The notes below the pieces were generated by a model. The model saw nothing but the letters and a program-made list of their open reading frames with translations. It had not been told where the DNA came from and ran no database searches. From NCBI RefSeq assembly GCF_027111295.1, contig NZ_CP114287.1, positions 3,906,001-3,970,000 of the forward strand: a DNA stretch of 64,000 nucleotides. The letters run 5' to 3'. The position numbers were made by a program, and so were the translations under genes. The DNA comes from Flavobacterium gelatinilyticum (GTDB taxonomy: Bacteria; Bacteroidota; Bacteroidia; Flavobacteriales; Flavobacteriaceae). Below are positions 52,307-59,124 of the stretch, piece by piece. Position 1 is the stretch's first letter, and the number at the start of each line of letters is the position of its first letter.

Positions 52307-52470
52307 TTTTCTGGTTTCTCTTTTAACAATGATATGATAATTAGCAAGATCATTGGGAAGATTCCGGATAATGTTCGAAGTAAATCAGCATTGTAAAAAA
52401 AGTAATTGATTATGTAAGATATAATCATTATACAAGATAGAACGAATAGTACTTTTTTGAGTTTTGTCAT
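52303..52470 (-). CDS. Small two-segment membrane protein of the bacteriocin operon
   Basis: An open frame of 55 residues from ATG at 52470 to TGA at 52305-52303: MTKLKKVLFVLSCIMIISYI, then INYFFYNADLLRTLSGIFPM and ILLIIISLLKEKPEK. Two hydrophobic stretches with basic ends suggest a membrane hairpin. It overlaps the redoxin gene by 4 nt (ATGA) and starts two bases after the upstream gene's stop, so it is translated in the operon. Immunity proteins for small bacteriocins often look like this, but no homolog is recognised. Confidence 0.6.
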   Translation of the reverse strand: MTKLKKVLFVLSCIMIISYIINYFFYNADLLRTLSGIFPMILLIIISLLKEKPEK

Positions 52471-52472
52471 TA

Positions 52473-53123
52473 TTAAGTATAATTAAGAGTAAAAAACATA
52501 ACAATTGTTATCCACAAGAATAATCCAGGCATATAACTAATACTGACAATTTTCAAACCATAATCTGTATCAGTTTTAGTTGCTTTACCAAGTTGATTTG
52601 CAAGATAAATTATATAGAAAAGTTCGAATACATTTAGGACCTGAAAAGGATAGATAAGCCAACTTTCTAATCCTTGATAGCCAATAATGTTTAGCGCAGA
52701 TAAAGGATAGAAATTCTGAATATCATTTAAATCGTAATTAGGTTGAAAAAAATAAAACCATATGATTTTAAACACGGGCACTAGTAAAAAGATAAATTCA
52801 GCTTTGATGACAATATTCCAAAGAATTTTATAGTTTAAATCCTTATTACAAAAAAATGATCCTATATAAATTATTGCAGAGATTGTGACAGTTTTTATTA
52901 GATACAAAAAGGCTATAATTATATAGCTGAACCAGTGCCATTTATTTTTATAGCTTATAAAATTGTCAATCTGTTCTTGGGTTAATTTTTCAGATATTGA
53001 GCTATAAATTAATCTGTCAAAATTTAATAAGTTGCGAAATAATTCATTTAATAAAAATACAAGTAATATTAGAGTAATAAATAATGAGAAGTTTGTAGTT
53101 TTTTTAGATAGCAATACCCACAC
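52473..53123 (-). CDS. Multi-pass membrane protein of the bacteriocin operon
   Basis: Encodes 216 residues with five hydrophobic segments (near 12-30, 65-90, 100-125, 150-170 and 190-212). Signal-like features are absent. A soluble loop (NFDRLIYSSISEKLTQEQID) follows the first segment. No known domain is recognised. The gene lies between the precursor and the small membrane protein, both in the same direction, so immunity or an accessory role in export is likely. Function unproven. Confidence 0.6.
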   Translation of the reverse strand: MWVLLSKKTTNFSLFITLILLVFLLNELFRNLLNFDRLIYSSISEKLTQEQIDNFISYKNKWHWFSYIIIAFLYLIKTVTISAIIYIGSFFCNKDLNYKILWNIVIKAEFIFLLVPVFKIIWFYFFQPNYDLNDIQNFYPLSALNIIGYQGLESWLIYPFQVLNVFELFYIIYLANQLGKATKTDTDYGLKIVSISYMPGLFLWITIVMFFTLNYT

Positions 53124-53177
53124 AAAATTTTAAAATTAGTTATTTGATTTGATCTTTTGTTTCGTAGAAAATGTTTA

Positions 53178-53209
53178 AAAACATCCTTAAAAATATTCAA
53201 GGATGTTTT
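53178..53209 (-). terminator. Hairpin between precursor gene and export genes
   Basis: AAAACATCCTT (53178-53188) and AAGGATGTTTT (53199-53209) form a perfect 11-bp stem with a 10-nt loop, and the minus-strand tail begins TTTTT. It begins 9 nt after the precursor stop codon, so it could end most transcripts and let only some read on into the export genes. Confidence 0.7.
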
Positions 53210-53218
53210 AAGGATATT

Positions 53219-53455
53219 CTAGCAATCTCCACAGTGTGTCAATTGTTGTCTATTACCGCCACTGCCACCACCGCAACTTTGTACAAAATCAACACTTGAA
53301 CCAACAAAGCTTCCCACAGCTACAGCAGTTAAAAAACCTCCAGTTGCTGCAGTTATCGATACTAAACCAATAAATGATCCGGCAAATAATGCCGCAGACA
53401 AAGCACAACCTCCTGCTTCAATAGATTCCATTTGATTTAATTCCATTTTTTTCAT
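53219..53455 (-). CDS. Double-glycine-leader bacteriocin-like precursor
   Basis: Encodes 78 residues. The leader MKKMELNQMESIEAGG ends in the GG processing site expected by C39 exporters and resembles other Bacteroidota leaders (ELNQMExIxxGG). The core of about 62 residues begins CALSAALFAGSFIGLVSITA and holds two GxxxG pairs (GSFIG, GSFVG) in a hydrophobic helix pair, then SCGGGSGGNRQQLTHCGDC. Cysteines are at precursor positions 17, 61, 75 and 78, so one disulfide may link the ends and CGDC form a tight pair. Upstream, TTGAC and TTATTTAC in the 48-nt gap suggest its own promoter. Activity is inferred. Confidence 0.8.
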   Translation of the reverse strand: MKKMELNQMESIEAGGCALSAALFAGSFIGLVSITAATGGFLTAVAVGSFVGSSVDFVQSCGGGSGGNRQQLTHCGDC

Positions 53456-53503
53456 TTGTAATAGTTTTAAAGATTTAGTAAATAATGTAAAGGATATTTA
53501 TAG

Positions 53504-53734
53504 TCAAGGATTTTTTTTTGATTCCTTAATTCTCTTGTTTCTTAAGTTTGTTATAGATAGTACACATAATAAAGTGGCCGAGACAACTCTAATACAAGCA
53601 TATAATTTGCTTTTAGATGAAGCATTATCGTATACTATTTCGATTAGGGAATGAATACATAATGCTAAAATTACAATAGAGCAAAAGGCAAATAAACTGC
53701 TAAGATCAAGTTTGAATAGTTTTTCGTTTTTCAT
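53504..53734 (-). CDS. Small membrane protein at the head of the bacteriocin operon
   Basis: Encodes 76 residues with two hydrophobic segments (LFAFCSIVILALCIHSLIEI and ACIRVVSATLLCVLSITNL) and charged ends (MKNEKLFKLD; LRNKRIKESKKNP). No domain is recognised. It is transcribed toward the precursor, 48 nt before it, from a -7 element TAGCTTTG at 53764-53757. The position and shape suit an immunity protein. Alternatively it may regulate or assist export. Confidence 0.6.
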   Translation of the reverse strand: MKNEKLFKLDLSSLFAFCSIVILALCIHSLIEIVYDNASSKSKLYACIRVVSATLLCVLSITNLRNKRIKESKKNP

Positions 53735-53756
53735 GAGTTTTCAATATTATTCTTTA

Positions 53757-53764
53757 CAAAGCTA
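53757..53764 (-). promoter_or_regulatory. -7 element of the bacteriocin operon
   Basis: TAGCTTTG on the minus strand fits TAnnTTTG. The -33 position carries no TTG; instead it overlaps the palindrome at 53774-53787, so an activator may be needed. Confidence 0.5.
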
Positions 53765-53773
53765 TATAATATT

Positions 53774-53819
53774 TAAGAAAATTCTTAGTCTAAATTCGGG
53801 TATTAAAAATCTAAATTCG
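53774..53819. promoter_or_regulatory. Candidate operator: palindrome plus direct repeats
   Basis: TAAGAA-AA-TTCTTA (53774-53787) is followed by two copies of TCTAAATTCG at 53789-53798 and 53810-53819, spaced 21 nt, two helical turns. They lie between divergent promoters of the bacteriocin operon and the XRE gene. Confidence 0.55.
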
Positions 53820-53823
53820 ATTA

Positions 53824-53852
53824 TTGTAAAATAATTCTTAATTTTATATTTG
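53824..53852 (+). promoter_or_regulatory. Promoter of the XRE regulator gene
   Basis: TTG (53824-53826), an 18-nt spacer and TATATTTG (53845-53852), 14 nt before the ATG at 53867. Confidence 0.65.
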
Positions 53853-53866
53853 CTTAAAATGTTGTT

Positions 53867-54220
53867 ATGAATAAAATCGTAGGAAATAATTTAAAAAAGA
53901 TGCGTAAGGCTAAAAACATGACGCAGGAAGAAGTGGCTGATTTTTTGAAGATATCTCAATCTGCGTATGCAAGAATGGAACAAGGACAAAGTACTTCATG
54001 GACAATTCATTTTAATAAAATATGCAAGGTTTTTGAAGTCACGCCCGAAGAACTGGTTAGAAAAGAAATAGGAAATGAAGCGTATGAAAAACTTATGGGT
54101 AAAGTACGATTAACAGATATTGAAATGATGAGTGCGTACAGAAAAATAATAAAACATTATGAATTACAGATTGAAGATCTGAAAACCATTATTAAACATT
54201 TAAATAAAGGAAAGAATTGA
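53867..54220 (+). CDS. XRE-family regulator, probably of the bacteriocin operon
   Basis: Encodes 117 residues. The N-terminal helix-turn-helix is clear (GNNLKKMRKAKNMTQEEVAD, FLKISQSAYARMEQGQS), followed by ICKVFEVTPEELVRKE and a C-terminal helical stretch (RKIIKHYELQIEDLKTIIKH) that could form a coiled-coil dimer. It is divergent from the bacteriocin operon and next to repeated DNA that looks like its binding site. Whether it represses or activates cannot be told; the lack of a -33 TTG in the operon promoter slightly favours activation. Confidence 0.88.
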   Translation: MNKIVGNNLKKMRKAKNMTQEEVADFLKISQSAYARMEQGQSTSWTIHFNKICKVFEVTPEELVRKEIGNEAYEKLMGKVRLTDIEMMSAYRKIIKHYELQIEDLKTIIKHLNKGKN

Positions 54221-54230
54221 ATTGAAATCA

Positions 54231-54260
54231 AAAAAGGCTTCACTAAGGTGAAGCCTTTCT
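54231..54260 (+). terminator. Terminator between XRE and aspartate kinase genes
   Basis: AAAGGCTTCAC (54233-54243) and GTGAAGCCTTT (54248-54258) form a perfect 11-bp stem with a TAAG loop. A-rich and T-rich flanks suit both strands. Confidence 0.85.
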
Positions 54261-54303
54261 TAAAATAAGTTTGAATTGAATAATTACCTTTTATAAAGCA
54301 ATA

Positions 54304-55563
54304 TTAATTTAATTCTTTGGTAACAATCTGCATCGTTTCGCGGCTTACTTGTTTTAGTAAAACCTCTTTGTTTGCCTCAACAGTCTGCGCTGCATTTTCT
54401 GTAAAGTGACGGATTGTATATAAGGTTACATTTTCACTGTAATCTACTTTGAATTTTTTTGAAAGAATCGCATTCAGGTCGTTAAAGTTACCGAATTTAT
54501 CTTCTACGCAAACAGAGAAACTAATAGCCGAATTCTGAATCAGGTTTACTTTGATTTTAAATTCGTGGAATAAACCAAAAATTTCACTAATGTTTTCTTC
54601 CATAATAAAAGAGAAATCAATGGATGAAAGTGAAATTAAAAGCTGTTCTCTTTTTACAATAAAACATGGATATTGCGGTTCTAAATCGACTCCTTTAGAA
54701 ACACAGGTTCCTTTTAGCAGCGGATTCACGAACGATTTTACATATAAAGGAATTTCTTTTTTCTGTAACGGCTGTAACGTTTTTGGGTGAATAACCGTTG
54801 CACCATAAAACGCCAATTCGATTGCTTCACGATACGAAATCTGATTAAGCAGACTGGCATTTTCAAAATAACGCGGGTCGGCATTCATAACACCAGGAAC
54901 GTCTTTCCAGATTGTTACGCTTTCGGCATTTAAGCAGTAAGCAAAAATTCCGGCAGTATAATCAGAACCTTCACGGCCCAAAGTAGTGGTAAAGTTATTT
55001 TCATCGGCCCCTAAAAATCCCTGCGTAATATTTAGTTGTTTTCTTGGTACATTTTTGCTGATGTTTTCCTGAGTAGCTTCCCAGTCCACTTCGGCATCTC
55101 TGTAATTGGCATTTGTCTTAATGAAATTACGAACATCAAGCCATTGTGTCTGAATGCCTCTGAAATTCATATAATGACTTAAGATATTAGTCGAGATCAA
55201 TTCCCCGAAACTAACCACCTGATCGTAAACAAAATTATAATTAGGAGATTTATTGTGAGCCAGAAAATATTCCAGTTCAGCAAACTGAGCGTCTACAGCT
55301 GCAAAAACGTCATTATTTTCATCTTCAAATAAATCTAATAAGATTTGATTGTGATATTTTTTTATTTCCTGTACAGAAGAAGCTAACTCATCAGATTTGT
55401 CAAAATAATTCTTGATTACGACTTCAAGAGCATTTGTTGTCTTTCCCATAGCCGAAACTACCAGAATAACATCTTCATAACCTGCTTTTTGTAAAACGTC
55501 GTAAACGTTTTTAATTCCATCTGCATCTTTTACAGATGCTCCTCCAAATTTAAATACTCTCAT
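54304..55563 (-). CDS. Aspartate kinase
   Basis: Phosphorylates aspartate, the first step to lysine, threonine and methionine. Encodes 419 residues, a monofunctional form without homoserine dehydrogenase. Motifs: VFKFGGASVKDADG at the start (KFGGxS), LVVSAMGKTTNAL, QGFLGADENNFTTTLGREGS, DYTAGIFAYCLNAESVTIWK and DVPGVMNADPRYF. C-terminal ACT-type regulatory sequence follows (LISLSSIDFSFIMEENISEI), as in feedback-controlled enzymes. Monocistronic. Confidence 0.93.
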   Translation of the reverse strand: MRVFKFGGASVKDADGIKNVYDVLQKAGYEDVILVVSAMGKTTNALEVVIKNYFDKSDELASSVQEIKKYHNQILLDLFEDENNDVFAAVDAQFAELEYFLAHNKSPNYNFVYDQVVSFGELISTNILSHYMNFRGIQTQWLDVRNFIKTNANYRDAEVDWEATQENISKNVPRKQLNITQGFLGADENNFTTTLGREGSDYTAGIFAYCLNAESVTIWKDVPGVMNADPRYFENASLLNQISYREAIELAFYGATVIHPKTLQPLQKKEIPLYVKSFVNPLLKGTCVSKGVDLEPQYPCFIVKREQLLISLSSIDFSFIMEENISEIFGLFHEFKIKVNLIQNSAISFSVCVEDKFGNFNDLNAILSKKFKVDYSENVTLYTIRHFTENAAQTVEANKEVLLKQVSRETMQIVTKELN

Positions 55564-55584
55564 TTTTAATTAATTAGATTTTAG

Positions 55585-55602
55585 TCCCGATAGCTATCGG
55601 GA
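55585..55602. repeat. Perfect 18-bp palindrome TCCCGATAGCTATCGGGA
   Basis: Sits just upstream of the aspartate kinase start codon, in a 131-nt gap that also holds the inverted repeat at 55647-55684. This self-complementary word recurs between genes in Flavobacterium genomes as I recall. Confidence 0.7.
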
Positions 55603-55646
55603 TAGATTTCAGGTTTAAACTGAAATCCGGTATTTTGTTTTTTTTA

Positions 55647-55684
55647 CCACAGATTAAATATCCTTTTGATCCTGTAATCTGTGG
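55647..55684 (-). terminator. Inverted repeat after the GNAT gene (CCACAGATTA / TAATCTGTGG)
   Basis: Perfect 10-bp arms at 55647-55656 and 55675-55684 with an 18-nt loop, 10 nt after the GNAT stop codon. On the minus strand it leads into GGTAAAAAAAACAAAA, so it is a repeat or weak terminator. Confidence 0.5.
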
Positions 55685-55694
55685 CTGAATATTT

Positions 55695-56195
55695 TTATAA
55701 CTTTTCTAAGAACGAATTAATTCCCGTTTCATCCATTTGTACCACTCGCCATTCTTCGAGAATTTTTGCGCCTGAGTTCTCGTAGAATTTTACAGCCGGG
55801 GTATTCCAGTCAAGGACATTCCACTCGATTCTGCGTACGTTGTCTCTTTTTCCCTGTTTCATGATTTCAGCATAAAGAGCAGATCCTAAACCAGTGCCAC
55901 GCATTTTTTCTTTTACAATTAAATCTTCAAGATGTATGGTTTTTCCTTTCCAGGTCGAATAGCGATAGTAGAATAATGCGATACCTACTATTTCTTTTCC
56001 ATTTTTACTGTCTTCAGAATCACTTTCAATCTCGGCCACAAAAACCTGAAAAAGCGGTTTTTCGCCAAATCCGTCACGTACTAAATCCTCTTCTGTAATC
56101 ACTACAGCATCGGGTTCTTTTTCGAATATTGCCAGCTCCTGTATTAATCCCAAAACCGATTTCATGTCTTCGGGATTTCCTTTTCTAATATTCAT
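55695..56195 (-). CDS. GNAT-family N-acetyltransferase
   Basis: Encodes 166 residues of the GCN5-like fold. Motif A, which binds acetyl-CoA, is VKEKMRGTGLGSALYAEIMK (RGTGLGS) preceded by HLEDLIV, and motif B shows RRIEWNVLDWNTPAVKFYEN. An acidic insertion of about 12 residues (AEIESDSEDSKNGKEIVG) lies in the middle. The size and pattern resemble diamine/spermidine-type acetyltransferases, but the acceptor is not certain. Single gene. Confidence 0.9.
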   Translation of the reverse strand: MNIRKGNPEDMKSVLGLIQELAIFEKEPDAVVITEEDLVRDGFGEKPLFQVFVAEIESDSEDSKNGKEIVGIALFYYRYSTWKGKTIHLEDLIVKEKMRGTGLGSALYAEIMKQGKRDNVRRIEWNVLDWNTPAVKFYENSGAKILEEWRVVQMDETGINSFLEKL

Positions 56196-56366
56196 ATATT
56201 CGTATAATTAGTTGTTTATTAGCCAAAAAAGCAATGATTTATCTGGTACTTTTTGCCGATAATTAGCAAATATACAATAGTAACAAACTAACGAAATAAT
56301 TTTTAATTCATTCTCACAAAATAAGCGATATTTGTGACTTAAAATTAAAACTATAACGATTTAGCA

Positions 56367-57371
56367 ATGGAAGAACGCAATAAAACACTGGGAGAGTTTA
56401 TTATTGAGAACCAAAAAGCATTTCAGTATTCGTCGGGAGAACTTTCCCGAATTATCAACTCTATACGTTTGGCTGCAAAAGTGGTCAACTATAAAGTAAA
56501 CAAAGCCGGACTGGTGGATATTATCGGCGCTGCAGGCGAACAGAATATCCAGGGAGAAGACCAGCAGAAATTAGATGTCTATGCAAACGAAGTATTTATC
56601 CAGACGTTAATAAACCGTGAGATTGTCTGTGGTATTGCTTCTGAAGAAAACGACGATTTTATTACAGTTCAGGGGAGCGACAACTGTCATAATAATAAGT
56701 ACGTGATCTTAATGGATCCGCTTGACGGATCTTCAAACATTGATGTGAATGTTTCTGTGGGAACTATTTTTTCTGTTTTTAGAAGAATTACCCCAATTGG
56801 AACTCCGGTAACAGCCGAAGATTTTTTACAACCGGGTATCAATCAGGTTGCTGCAGGTTATGTAATTTACGGAACCTCGACCATGCTGGTGTATACCACT
56901 GGTTATGGCGTAAACGGATTTACACTAAATCCGGCGATTGGCACCTTTTACCTTTCGCATCCTAATATGAAGTTTCCTGAAAACGGAAATATCTATTCGG
57001 TAAACGAAGGAAATTATGTTCACTTTCCGCAGGGAGTAAAAAATTACATTAAATACTGCCAGCGTGAAGAAGAGGACAGACCGTATACTTCAAGATATAT
57101 AGGAAGTCTGGTTGCCGATTTTCATCGAAATATGATTAAAGGCGGTATTTATATTTATCCAACAAGTTCAAAAGCACCAAAAGGGAAACTGCGTTTGTTG
57201 TACGAATGTAATCCAATGGCATTTATTGCAGAACAAGCCGGAGGAAAAGCCACAGATGGTTTTGGAAGAATCATGGAAATTGAACCAACAGAACTGCACC
57301 AAAGAGTTCCGTTTTTCTGCGGAAGCAAAAGTATGGTAGAAAAAGCTGAGGAGTTTATGGCTGCCGAATAA
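56367..57371 (+). CDS. fbp: Fructose-1,6-bisphosphatase class I
   Basis: Dephosphorylates fructose-1,6-bisphosphate in gluconeogenesis. Encodes 334 residues, the family length. Motifs: [40 protein letters not shown], the metal-binding [20 protein letters not shown], and [20 protein letters not shown] near the end, then [19 protein letters not shown]. Single gene with a downstream terminator; a GATATTTG near 56328 may be its -7 element. Confidence 0.96.
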   Translation: MEERNKTLGEFIIENQKAFQYSSGELSRIINSIRLAAKVVNYKVNKAGLVDIIGAAGEQNIQGEDQQKLDVYANEVFIQTLINREIVCGIASEENDDFITVQGSDNCHNNKYVILMDPLDGSSNIDVNVSVGTIFSVFRRITPIGTPVTAEDFLQPGINQVAAGYVIYGTSTMLVYTTGYGVNGFTLNPAIGTFYLSHPNMKFPENGNIYSVNEGNYVHFPQGVKNYIKYCQREEEDRPYTSRYIGSLVADFHRNMIKGGIYIYPTSSKAPKGKLRLLYECNPMAFIAEQAGGKATDGFGRIMEIEPTELHQRVPFFCGSKSMVEKAEEFMAAE

Positions 57372-57410
57372 GTATTCAGACTCAGTTTTCAATCTAAACT
57401 AAAAAAAAAA

Positions 57411-57449
57411 TAACCCGACACGTTGTTAAAACTGTCGGGTTTGTTTTTT
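57411..57449 (+). terminator. fbp terminator
   Basis: AACCCGACA (57412-57420) and TGTCGGGTT (57433-57441) form a perfect 9-bp stem, followed by TGTTTTTT. Confidence 0.85.
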
Positions 57450-57503
57450 GTAAGTTTAATTTTAAGGCATCAGTTTAAGCTGTAAACTGCGACTGAAAAC
57501 TTT

Positions 57504-57935
57504 TTATTTGTTCATATTTTCCATTTCAAATAAGAAAGTATCTAAATCTACTTTTTTATCTACTAAAGAAAGCGCTTTTGCCACAATATAGTTTACATTT
57601 CCCGGAGTAAATCCTAGAGCCAGTCCCATACGTCTTAACATTACCTCCTGAAGATCTCCTAAATGATGGTCAACATGTACCATTCTGGCCAAATCATACA
57701 AACGTTCCAAACGCTGTGTATATAAATACGGAGGGTTTATAGGATGTTTCCACGGATCAACAAGAATTTCTTTGTATTCGTCTTCTGAAATTTGTAATGT
57801 CGAAGCAATTTTATCCAAAAACTCCTGTTCCTGTGGATTTATTTTGCCGTCAGCAAAAGCTACGCGCACAATTGCAGAGAAATGCCCTCTGTTTCTCTGC
57901 TTGAATTCGTTGTCAAATAATTCTGAAAATGGCAT
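57504..57935 (-). CDS. TerB-family protein
   Basis: Encodes 143 residues, all helical, no signal peptide. IVRVAFADGKINPQEQEFLD is the acidic helix pair with the DGxxxxxE loop seen in TerB proteins, and LYDLARMVHVDHHLGDLQEV repeats it. The group is named for tellurite resistance but more often acts in stress-linked metal or membrane systems; the role here is unknown. Single gene. Confidence 0.85.
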   Translation of the reverse strand: MPFSELFDNEFKQRNRGHFSAIVRVAFADGKINPQEQEFLDKIASTLQISEDEYKEILVDPWKHPINPPYLYTQRLERLYDLARMVHVDHHLGDLQEVMLRRMGLALGFTPGNVNYIVAKALSLVDKKVDLDTFLFEMENMNK

Positions 57936-58093
57936 AATTAATTAGATTTTATTAAACAAAGATAAATCTTATTTTAAATTATTATAAAATTTAACTTATT
58001 TTTTGCGCTTCCTTTTAGGAGCTTATGTTTACTGATTCTTCAAAATTAAATTGTAAGTTTACAACCCTTAATCAATTAATTTTTACTATCCCT

Positions 58094-58687
58094 ATGTCAC
58101 AATTTTGGATTTATTTTCAAATAGGATTGAAGCATGTTTTAGATATCAATGCCTACGATCACGTTCTTTTTTTAATAGCCTTAACTGTTCCGTATACTTT
58201 TAAAGACTGGAAACGCATTTTAATCTTAGTTTCGGTATTTACAATTGGGCATACCATTGCTTTAATACTTTCGGTTTTTGGCATCGTTACAATAAAAGTG
58301 AACCTGGTTGAGTTTTTAATTCCAATTACGATTTTAATAACAGCTCTTTATCACTTGTTTACGGCAGGAAAGACTTCTAAAAATGATAGTATAAATCTGG
58401 TATTTTTTATAACTTTATTCTTTGGAATTATTCACGGTTTAGGATTCTCTAATTATTTCAAAACAATTTTAGGAGGGTCTGCAACGTCAAAATTATTACC
58501 TTTGGGAGAGTTTGCCTTAGGGATAGAAGCCGCACAGCTGATAGTAGTTTTTATTGTACTGGTAATTTCATATATAGTGCAGACTGTTTTTCGTTTTTCA
58601 AAACGCGACTGGGCACTTGTAATGTCGGCTTTCATTATTGGAGTTGTAATTCCGATGATTATCGAAAGTCCGATCTGGAACAGATAA
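58094..58687 (+). CDS. HupE/UreJ-family membrane protein
   Basis: Encodes 197 residues from MSQFWIYFQIGLKHVLDINA (ATG at 58094); an ATG 69 nt upstream would add polar residues from the promoter region. Six or seven hydrophobic segments. The family mark is the histidine and aspartate pattern GLKHVLDINAYDHVLFLIAL, plus FTIGHTIALIL and FGIIHGLGFSNYF, which could bind a metal ion. Related proteins carry nickel or cobalt for hydrogenase or urease, but no such enzyme is in the window. It is 5 nt upstream of the dCMP deaminase gene. Confidence 0.82.
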   Translation: MSQFWIYFQIGLKHVLDINAYDHVLFLIALTVPYTFKDWKRILILVSVFTIGHTIALILSVFGIVTIKVNLVEFLIPITILITALYHLFTAGKTSKNDSINLVFFITLFFGIIHGLGFSNYFKTILGGSATSKLLPLGEFALGIEAAQLIVVFIVLVISYIVQTVFRFSKRDWALVMSAFIIGVVIPMIIESPIWNR

Positions 58688-58692
58688 ATTAA

Positions 58693-59124
58693 ATGGAAGT
58701 AAAGAAATTAAACAAATACGATAAAGCGTATCTGCGGATTGCCAAAGAATGGAGTCTTCTATCGTATTGCAAACGCAAACAGGTAGGTGCCATTATTGTA
58801 AAAGACAGAATGATCATTTCTGACGGGTATAACGGAACGCCGTCGGGATTTGAAAATTGCTGTGAAGACGAAGACGGGTTAACGCGCTGGGATGTACTGC
58901 ATGCCGAGGCAAACGCAATATTAAAAGTGGCAAGATCGACACAATCCTGCGAAGGAGCAACTTTATATATTACACTTTCGCCCTGCAAAGAATGCAGCAA
59001 GTTAATTCATCAATCAGGTATCAAACGCGTGGTATACCAACAGGGTTATCGCGATGATTCCGGAATACAATTTTTATTAAAAGCGGGTGTCGAAGTAGAA
59101 CATATTCCTGTTTTAGAAGAGTAA
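58693..59124 (+). CDS. Deoxycytidylate/CMP deaminase
   Basis: Encodes 143 residues. Zinc-dependent cytidine-deaminase fold: HAEANAILKVARSTQSC (HAE with the catalytic glutamate) and LYITLSPCKECSKLIHQSGI (PCxxC). The upstream GTPSGFENCCEDEDGLTRWD is typical of dCMP deaminases, which convert dCMP to dUMP for thymidylate synthesis. It is co-directional with the HupE-like gene (5 nt) and overlaps the S41 protease gene by one base. Confidence 0.92.
   Translation: MEVKKLNKYDKAYLRIAKEWSLLSYCKRKQVGAIIVKDRMIISDGYNGTPSGFENCCEDEDGLTRWDVLHAEANAILKVARSTQSCEGATLYITLSPCKECSKLIHQSGIKRVVYQQGYRDDSGIQFLLKAGVEVEHIPVLEE

Noticed and set aside
49623..54220. Reading the C39 exporter cluster as a lantibiotic or sactipeptide locus
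   Set aside because: No LanM, LanB or radical-SAM enzyme is present; only a thioredoxin-fold protein accompanies the precursor.
55585..55602. Palindrome TCCCGATAGCTATCGGGA as an attachment site or regulator site
   Set aside because: No integrase or phage gene is near it, and the word looks like a common intergenic repeat of this genus.
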